Shown in pieces: positions 58,736 through 64,000 of a stretch of 64,000 bases of DNA (position 1 is the first letter of the stretch; every line of letters starts with the position of its first letter). Made by a program: the position numbers and the translations under genes. The stretch spans positions 156,792 through 220,791 of the forward strand of contig NZ_BDAU01000028.1 of NCBI RefSeq assembly GCF_001612615.1. Direction: 5' to 3'. Source of the stretch: Nocardia amikacinitolerans NBRC 108937 (lineage in GTDB: Bacteria; Actinomycetota; Actinomycetes; Mycobacteriales; Mycobacteriaceae). The notes below the pieces were generated by a model. That model was not told where the DNA came from. It did not search any database and worked only from the letters and a program-made list of their open reading frames with translations.

Positions 58736-59992
58736 TCAGCGGCCGAGGAGGGCCTTGGCGATGTGGGTTACTTGGATTTCGTTGGAGCCCGCGTAGATCA
58801 TCAGGGATTTGGCGTCGCGGGCGAGTTGTTCGACGCGGTATTCGGTCATGTAGCCGTTGCCGCCGAAGAGCTGGACGGCTTCCATCGCCACGTCCGTGGC
58901 GGCTTCGGAGCAGTAGAGCTTCATCGCGGAGGCTTCGGCGAGGGTCGGCGGTTTGCCGGCGCGGCCGCGCTCGAGCGCGTTGAACACCATGTTCTGCACG
59001 TTGATCCTGGCGATCTCCATCTTGGCCAGCTTGAGCTGGACCAGCTGGAAGCGCCCGATCTCCTGGCCCCACAGCTTGCGGCTCTTGGCGTACTCGACGC
59101 AGAGCCGGTGGCATTCGTTGATGATGCCGAGCGCCATGAACGCCACGCCGATCCGCTCGGCGGTGAAGCTGGAGCGCGCGGACTCGCGGCCGTCGCCGCC
59201 CTTGTGCTCCTCGGTCTCGCCGAGCAGCCGGTCCCGGCCGAGGCGGACGTTGTCGAAGAACAGCTCGCCGGTGGGCGAGGCGTGCAAGCCCATCTTCTTG
59301 AACGGCTTGCCCTGGGTGAGCCCTTCCATGCCCTTGTCGAGGACGAAGGTCAGCACCTTGCGCTCGCGCTTATCCCCTTCACCCTCGTCCAGCTTCGCGT
59401 ACACGATCATCACGTCGGCGAAGGGACCGTTGGTGATGAAGGTCTTCTGACCGTTGAGGATGTAGTCCTCGCCGTCGCGCTTGACGTAGGTCTTCATCCC
59501 GCCGAACGCGTCCGAGCCCGAGTCGGGTTCGGTGATCGCCCAGGACGCGACCTTCTTCATCGTCACGATGTCGGCGAGCCACCGCTCCTTCTGCGCCAGC
59601 GTGCCGCGCGACATGATGGTGGTCGCGCCGAGCCCGATGCTGACGCCCATCGCGGTCACCAAACCCATACAGACGCCGGACAATTCGCCGATCAGCACCG
59701 CCATCAGCGACTCCTGCCCGCTGAACGGGCTACCGCCGGAAGACTTCTTCTTCTCCGGCGCGGGCTCCCCCGCCGCGACCGCGGCCTCCTTGGCCCGCTG
59801 TTTGGCGAGCATCTTCTCGACCGCCTCGCCGCCCATCGCGTCGATTCCGAACTCGCTGAACAGCTTTCGGATGATCGGATACGGCAGCATCTCGCCGGTG
59901 TCGAGCGCGTCCAGGTTCGGGCGAATCTCCTTGTCGATGAAGGTGCGCACCGCGTCGCGGATCATCAGATCCGTCTCGGACCATTCGAACAT
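58736..59992 (-). CDS. Acyl-CoA dehydrogenase
   Basis: 418 residues from an ATG at 59992 with AAGGAG upstream. Flavin/substrate motifs are SWAITEPDSGSDAFGGMKT and IYAGSNEIQVTHIAKALLG at the C-terminus, and QLFGGNGYMTEYRVEQLARD, which holds the adenine-binding GGNGY. A low-complexity Lys/Ser insertion (APEKKKSSGG) near residue 75 is unusual for the family. It introduces a 2,3-double bond into an acyl-CoA, with electrons passed to electron-transfer flavoprotein. Last gene of the lipid-degradation operon. Confidence 0.92.
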   Translation of the reverse strand: MFEWSETDLMIRDAVRTFIDKEIRPNLDALDTGEMLPYPIIRKLFSEFGIDAMGGEAVEKMLAKQRAKEAAVAAGEPAPEKKKSSGGSPFSGQESLMAVLIGELSGVCMGLVTAMGVSIGLGATTIMSRGTLAQKERWLADIVTMKKVASWAITEPDSGSDAFGGMKTYVKRDGEDYILNGQKTFITNGPFADVMIVYAKLDEGEGDKRERKVLTFVLDKGMEGLTQGKPFKKMGLHASPTGELFFDNVRLGRDRLLGETEEHKGGDGRESARSSFTAERIGVAFMALGIINECHRLCVEYAKSRKLWGQEIGRFQLVQLKLAKMEIARINVQNMVFNALERGRAGKPPTLAEASAMKLYCSEAATDVAMEAVQLFGGNGYMTEYRVEQLARDAKSLMIYAGSNEIQVTHIAKALLGR

Positions 59993-60020
59993 CGTCGTTC
60001 TCCTTTCTGGCGGCCCAACC

Positions 60021-60902
60021 TCAGGGCAGCCGGGCGGCGATGTCGTCGATGAGCCAGGGGCCCTCGGTCTCGATCGTCTTGACGTCGTGCCAGCCGCCCA
60101 ACTCGGAGATGGCGCCGCCCTGCACCGCGAACACCTTGCCGGTGATCGGGCACTTGTCCGATGCCAAGTATGCGACCAACGGGGAGATGTTGGCGGGGCT
60201 GAAGGCATCGAATCCGCCCGCTTCCTCGACCGCCTCCGCCTCGGCCGCCATCATCTCGCCCATGCCGGGCGTGGCGAGGGTGAGCCGGGTCCGCGCGATG
60301 GGGGCGATCGCGTTCACCCGCACGCCGTAGCGGGCGAGTTCGTCGGCGGCGACCAGGGTCAGCGCGGCGATGCCCGCCTTGGCCGCGCCGTAGTTGGCCT
60401 GACCGGCGTTCGGGATCGTGGTGCCCGAGGCGGACGCGGTGTTGATCACCGCCGCGTTGGGCTGGTTGCCCGCCTTGCTCTGCTCTTTCCAGTACGCGGC
60501 CGCGTGGTGCAGCACCGCGGCGTGGCCCTTCAGGTGCACCGCGATCACGGCGTCCCACTGGGCTTCGTCCATGCCCGCGATGAACGCGTCGCGCAGGATG
60601 CCCGCGTTGTTGACCACGATGTCGAGACCGCCAAGCTCCGCGACCGCCTGCTGGACCAGGTTGCGCGCGCCCTCCCAGGAGGCGATGTTGTCGGTGTTGG
60701 CGACCGCCTTGCCGCCCGCCGCGAGAATCTCCTCGACCACCTGCTGCGCTGGCCCGGAATCGGTGCCCTCGCCCGCATTGCTGCCGCCGAGGTCGTTGAC
60801 GACGACGTGCGCGCCCTCGCTCGCGAACAGCAGCGCGTGCTCGCGGCCGATCCCCCGGCCCGCGCCGGTGATGACGGCGACCTTTCCTTCCAATGCGCCC
60901 AT
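60021..60902 (-). CDS. SDR-family dehydrogenase (3-hydroxyacyl-CoA type)
   Basis: 293 residues from an ATG at 60902 with CAGGAGA upstream. Classical SDR: cofactor motif ITGAGRGIGREHALLFASEGA (residues about 11-31), NNAG, active-site Ser in NTASASGT, Tyr-Lys in NYGAAKAG. The REHALLFA pattern resembles the 3-hydroxyacyl-CoA dehydrogenase part of bacterial multifunctional-enzyme-type proteins and steroid-side-chain enzymes. It would oxidise the product of the adjacent MaoC hydratase. Confidence 0.87.
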   Translation of the reverse strand: MGALEGKVAVITGAGRGIGREHALLFASEGAHVVVNDLGGSNAGEGTDSGPAQQVVEEILAAGGKAVANTDNIASWEGARNLVQQAVAELGGLDIVVNNAGILRDAFIAGMDEAQWDAVIAVHLKGHAAVLHHAAAYWKEQSKAGNQPNAAVINTASASGTTIPNAGQANYGAAKAGIAALTLVAADELARYGVRVNAIAPIARTRLTLATPGMGEMMAAEAEAVEEAGGFDAFSPANISPLVAYLASDKCPITGKVFAVQGGAISELGGWHDVKTIETEGPWLIDDIAARLP

Positions 60903-61000
60903 GTGCGTCTCCTGTGTGGTGCTCCCGCCCGATGGGGCGAGGGTGTGATGAATGGGGTGCGAGATCGGCCCGCAGCGAGTCGCGCCGCGGGCCGATCGGG

Positions 61001-61876
61001 TCAGTCGGCGATCTCGGCGAGGCCGTCGCTGAGCACGACGTCCGTTCCGCGGACCGTCTCGAAGGCGTAGGTGGTGACGCCGTCGGCGGCGCCCACCTTC
61101 CAGATCCGGGTCTCCAGGTCGTCGCCGGGGAAGACCATCTTGGCGAAGCGCACCGCGAAGCGGCGCAGCCGATGCACGTCCGAGCCCGCCGCCTCGGTGA
61201 GCACCGCCCACGACGCGAAGGCCATGGTGCACAGGCCGTGCGCGATGATGCCGGGCAGTCCGGCGTCCTTGGCGACCTGCTCGTCCAGGTGCAGCGGCAC
61301 CGGATCGCCGGAAGCCGGTGCGTAGCGGAAGGTTTGGTCGTCGTCGACATGCTGCGGCACGACGGCGACCGGCTCGGTTTCGCGCAGCGACTCGTCGAAC
61401 TTGTGCGGCGGCGCGGCCTCGCCGACGGTCTTCCCCGCATCGATATTGCGGAAGAACGCGGTCAGGTACTGCTCGTTGACCAGTTCCCCGTCCTTGTCGC
61501 GGCATTCGATGAGGATGGTGATCGTGCTGCCGTTGGACTTGCTCGCGTAGCCGACCGCTTTGGCGCGGGTGACCAGCTCGTCGCCGGGCCGGATCGCCCG
61601 GTGGAAGTGAAAGTCCTGCTCGCCGTGCACAACTCGGCCGAAGATGTCCATCGGCGCCACGTCGATCACCGGCATCATCATGGCCTCGAAGACCGGGACG
61701 ATGCCGAACACCGGCGAGGCCACCTCACCGGCACGGTGCGCCGCGATGGGATCGTTGGTGGCCGCGGCGTATTCGGCGATCCGTTCCGCAGTTACCTCGA
61801 AACGTTCCTCGTCACACCAGGTTTCGAGGCCGGAATCGTCGAACTCGACAAGGCGTGCGGTGGTTTCCGCTGTCAT
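61001..61876 (-). CDS. MaoC-like (R)-specific enoyl-CoA hydratase, double hotdog
   Basis: 291 residues, two hotdog halves. The C-terminal half holds the hydratase 2 motif DAGLPGIIAHGLCTMAFAS, with catalytic Asp and His; the N-terminal half has VHGEQDFHFHRAIRPGDEL. It hydrates the 2-enoyl-CoA made by the acyl-CoA dehydrogenase. Comparable to Rv3389c/Rv3538-type proteins. It overlaps nothing, and is followed by the SDR gene after 98 bases. Confidence 0.88.
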   Translation of the reverse strand: MTAETTARLVEFDDSGLETWCDEERFEVTAERIAEYAAATNDPIAAHRAGEVASPVFGIVPVFEAMMMPVIDVAPMDIFGRVVHGEQDFHFHRAIRPGDELVTRAKAVGYASKSNGSTITILIECRDKDGELVNEQYLTAFFRNIDAGKTVGEAAPPHKFDESLRETEPVAVVPQHVDDDQTFRYAPASGDPVPLHLDEQVAKDAGLPGIIAHGLCTMAFASWAVLTEAAGSDVHRLRRFAVRFAKMVFPGDDLETRIWKVGAADGVTTYAFETVRGTDVVLSDGLAEIAD

Positions 61877-61885
61877 CGCGACGTC

Positions 61886-62320
61886 CTACGCCGAGGCCAG
61901 CGCGTCGAGCTGCTCGAGCGACTTGTCCAGCTGCTTGATGCCGTCCTTCTCGACCGCCTTGCCGAGCGCGCCCTTGATCAGCGCGCCTTCGAAGTCCCCG
62001 GACACCACGATGGTGCTGCCCGCGCCCTTGGGCTGGATGTCGAAGGTGAATTCGGTTTTGACACCGGCCATTCCGGTGCCGCCGAGAGTCAGCTTGTTCG
62101 GCGCTTCCACCGCCTTGATGGTCCACTCCAGCTTGTTCGCCATGCCGAGCATGACGATCTTGGCCACCAGCTTGGACCCCTCGGCCAAGACGGTGGGCGG
62201 CTCCTCCATGAAGCGCTCGTGGATGGTGAACCACTTGTCCCAGGTCTGCGGGTCGGAGACGACCGCCCACAGCGCTTCCGGGGTGGCGTTGACGTCCTTG
62301 GTCGCTTCGATGTGTCCCAT
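61886..62320 (-). CDS. SRPBCC (polyketide cyclase/CoxG-like) protein
   Basis: 144 residues. Starts GHIEATKDVNATPEALWAVVSDPQTWDKWF, the typical start of the START/Bet v1-like SRPBCC fold with a hydrophobic cavity, and ends with a long C-terminal helix. It could carry or present a hydrophobic lipid intermediate, or act in an accessory way. It is nine bases from the hydratase gene, clearly in the same operon. Confidence 0.8.
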   Translation of the reverse strand: MGHIEATKDVNATPEALWAVVSDPQTWDKWFTIHERFMEEPPTVLAEGSKLVAKIVMLGMANKLEWTIKAVEAPNKLTLGGTGMAGVKTEFTFDIQPKGAGSTIVVSGDFEGALIKGALGKAVEKDGIKQLDKSLEQLDALASA

Positions 62321-62386
62321 GATGTTCTCCTCTTCGCCCGGCGGGCGTGCTGAATCCGTGTGGTGAATGGTGGTTTTCGAGGCCGC

Positions 62387-63592
62387 TCAGCGGTCGGCGC
62401 GCTGGTAGGCGGTCACGACCGCGGCGCCGCCGAGGCCGATGTTGTGCTGGAGCGCGGCGGTGACGCCCTCGACCTGGCGCTTGTCGGCCGCGCCGCGCAA
62501 CTGCCAGGTGAGTTCGGAGCACTGCGCGAGACCGGTCGCGCCGAGCGGGTGGCCCTTGGAGATCAGGCCACCGGACGGGTTGACGACCCACTTGCCGCCG
62601 TAGGTGGTCTGATTCTCATCGATGAGCTTGCCCGCCTCGCCGGGGCCGCACAGGCCGAGCGCCTCGTAGAGCAGCAGCTCGTTGGCGGAGAAGCAGTCGT
62701 GTAGCTCGATGACCTGGAAATCCTCCGGACCGAGGTTCGCCTGGCGGTAAACCTGCTGTGCGGCTTGCACATTCATGTCGTAGCCGATCAGGTTCTTCGC
62801 GGTGCCGTCGAACGTCGAGGCGAAGTCGGTGGTCATCGCCTGGCCGACGATCTCGACGGCCTGCCCGGCGAGGTCGTGCGAGTCCACGAAGTCCTCGCTC
62901 GCCAGGATCACCGCGCCGGAACCGTCCGAGGTCGGCGAGCACTGCAACTTGGTGAGCGGGTCGTAGATCATCCGCGCGCCGAGGATGTCGTCGAGGGTGT
63001 ACTCGTCCTGGAACTGGGAGTACGGGTTGTTCACCGAGTGCTTGTGGTTCTTGTAGCCGATCTTGGCGAAGTGCTCGGCGGTGGTGCCGTACTCCTTCAT
63101 GTGCTCGCGGCCCGCCGCGCCGAACATCCACGGCGCGACGGGGAAGAGCACCTCGGAGATCTCGGCCAGCGCCATGATGTGCTTGGCCATCGGCTGCTCG
63201 CGATCGTCCCAGGTGGAACCCAGCGAGCCCGGCTGCATCTTCTCGAAACCCAGCGCCAGCGTGCAGTCGGCGAGGCCGCCGCGGATCGCCTGCGCCGCGA
63301 GGTACAGCGCGGTGGAACCGGTCGAGCAGTTGTTGTTGACGTTGACCACCGGGATGCCGGTCATGCCCAGCTCGTAGACCGCGCGCTGGCCGGAGGTGGA
63401 TTCGCCGTAGACGTAGCCGACGTAGGCCTGCTGCACCTCGCGGTAATCGATGCCCGCGTCGGCGAGCGCCTTGGTGCCCGACTCTCGCGCCATGTCCGGG
63501 TAGTCCCAGTCGGTGCCGTCCTCGTTCTTGCGACGGCCCGGCTTTTCGAACTTCGTCATGCCGACGCCGACGACGTAGACCCTGTTCGCCAT
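62387..63592 (-). CDS. Thiolase-like lipid-transfer protein (Ltp/SCP-x type)
   Basis: 401 residues from an ATG at 63592 with GTGAGGAG upstream. Thiolase superfamily: nucleophilic Cys89 in VNVNNNCSTGSTA, HDCFSANELLLYEALGL, and GGLISKGHPLGATGLAQC at the end. This matches Ltp1-type (Rv2790c) non-decarboxylating or retro-aldol-type thiolases that act on sterol side chains or long acyl-CoAs. First gene of the ltp-SRPBCC-MaoC-SDR-FadE operon; two palindromes lie upstream. Confidence 0.88.
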   Translation of the reverse strand: MANRVYVVGVGMTKFEKPGRRKNEDGTDWDYPDMARESGTKALADAGIDYREVQQAYVGYVYGESTSGQRAVYELGMTGIPVVNVNNNCSTGSTALYLAAQAIRGGLADCTLALGFEKMQPGSLGSTWDDREQPMAKHIMALAEISEVLFPVAPWMFGAAGREHMKEYGTTAEHFAKIGYKNHKHSVNNPYSQFQDEYTLDDILGARMIYDPLTKLQCSPTSDGSGAVILASEDFVDSHDLAGQAVEIVGQAMTTDFASTFDGTAKNLIGYDMNVQAAQQVYRQANLGPEDFQVIELHDCFSANELLLYEALGLCGPGEAGKLIDENQTTYGGKWVVNPSGGLISKGHPLGATGLAQCSELTWQLRGAADKRQVEGVTAALQHNIGLGGAAVVTAYQRADR

Positions 63593-63689
63593 CGAACTCC
63601 TCACTTCGTGCCTGCCCCGCCGCGGTTGTGAGCCTGCGACGCGGGCGGCGGCCATCAGCGTCCGATCCGATCGGATCGAGCTGAAACAA

Positions 63690-63799
63690 ACATACAAAGC
63701 TGTATGTAAGGATGCAAGAGTGCGAGAGGCAATCTCAAGTCGAGTACGGAGAATTACCAGTTCATACGGGCATTGACAGACATACAACTAGTTGTGTAT
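63690..63799. promoter_or_regulatory. Two palindromic operators upstream of the lipid operon
   Basis: ACATACA-N4-TGTATGT (63690-63696, 63701-63707) is a perfect inverted repeat. ACAACTAGTTGT (63784-63795) is a perfect 12-bp palindrome within ATACA...TGTGTAT. TTGACA at 63773-63778 would serve a plus-strand promoter. The two share the ATACA/TGTAT half-site and may bind the same regulator. Confidence 0.6.
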
Positions 63800-63877
63800 C
63801 TGCAACCATCTGCCGGTGATATTTGCCGATGCGCCACTCTCGCCGGTCGAGCCGAGACACGTCGAAGAAGAGTCGAG

Positions 63878-64000
63878 GTGCCGGCGATCACCTGGTCGAC
63901 TCGCACCGACGTCCTCCCGGGCGCGCCCGGCTCGAAGCTGTATCGGGACGTTGCCCGTCGACTGTTGGCGCCGTTGACTTTCCGGTCGACCTCGAGCGTT
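63878..64000 (+). CDS. Possible start of a further gene, cut by the window end
   Basis: An open frame from GTG 63878 to the window end, 41 codons, with AGTCGAG upstream. It reads VPAITWSTRTDVLPG, then RDVARRLLAPLTFR. The Arg-rich ARRLLAPL segment is loosely like the start of actinobacterial cyclopropane-fatty-acid or SAM-dependent methyltransferase proteins, but this is too short to be sure. Divergent from the lipid operon, so the palindromes at 63690-63799 may serve both. Confidence 0.35.
   Translation, partial: MPAITWSTRTDVLPGAPGSKLYRDVARRLLAPLTFRSTSSV

Overview
The window is high-GC DNA from an actinomycete of the order Mycobacteriales, most likely Nocardia or a close relative. About half of it follows the order of the Mycobacterium tuberculosis block Rv3302c-Rv3319: glpD, lpdA, an Rv3304-like gene, amiA1, amiB1, deoD, pmmB, upp, an Rv3311-like gene, add, deoA, cdd and sdhCDAB. 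A second syntenic piece is dacB, a BrkB-family membrane protein and trpS (Rv3330, Rv3335c, Rv3336c). This comparison is from memory of the H37Rv map, not from a search. Many gene starts have a TANNNT hexamer six bases before the initiation codon, as expected for leaderless transcripts.

Layout. 0-6.3 kb: MBL hydrolase fragment, flavin amine oxidase/desaturase with TetR, and divergent glpD/glpK. 6.6-15.1 kb: aminotransferase, two proline-rich envelope proteins, lpdA, gamma-glutamylcyclotransferase-like protein and two M20 amidohydrolases. 15.2-27.1 kb: nucleoside salvage (deoD, pmmB, upp, add, deoA, cdd), interrupted by a type VII-secretion-like NlpC/P60 module (19.2-21.4 kb) and a tandem pair of small unknown proteins (26.1-26.6 kb). 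27.4-30.8 kb: succinate dehydrogenase. 30.8-32.0 kb: a toxin-antitoxin pair lying between two copies of the 3' end of sdhB plus its terminator. 32-42 kb: flavin monooxygenase/TetR, radC, two lipoprotein peptidases, an orphan antitoxin, a copper-type promoter with a His-rich membrane protein, phenylalanine hydroxylase, TetR and an MFS exporter.

42.3-49.7 kb is the most unusual part. Two diverged copies of one roughly eight-gene cassette face each other in opposite orientation. Each holds an XRE/DUF5753 regulator, a DUF6879 protein and a small MRLxFLGKGG protein, divergent from a stop-start-coupled set of micro-proteins, a one-pass membrane peptide and a secreted four-cysteine protein. On the left and in the centre they are bounded by composite junctions: the 5' end of a serine integrase gene, a copied piece of the xth 3' end plus ribonuclease 5' end, and an XRE gene 3' end. 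The intact source of the copied piece is the xth-barnase-barstar operon 10 kb away, on the other strand.

49.8-64 kb: dacB, brkB/yhjD, trpS, an MpaB-type oxygenase with divergent TetR, barstar, barnase-like ribonuclease, xth, an alpha/beta hydrolase, a higBA-type pair under a perfect palindrome, and a lipid-degradation operon (thiolase/lipid-transfer protein, SRPBCC protein, MaoC hydratase, SDR, acyl-CoA dehydrogenase) preceded by palindromic operators. No rRNA, tRNA, CRISPR array or intact transposase was seen. All gene calls are by reading motifs; no database search was run.
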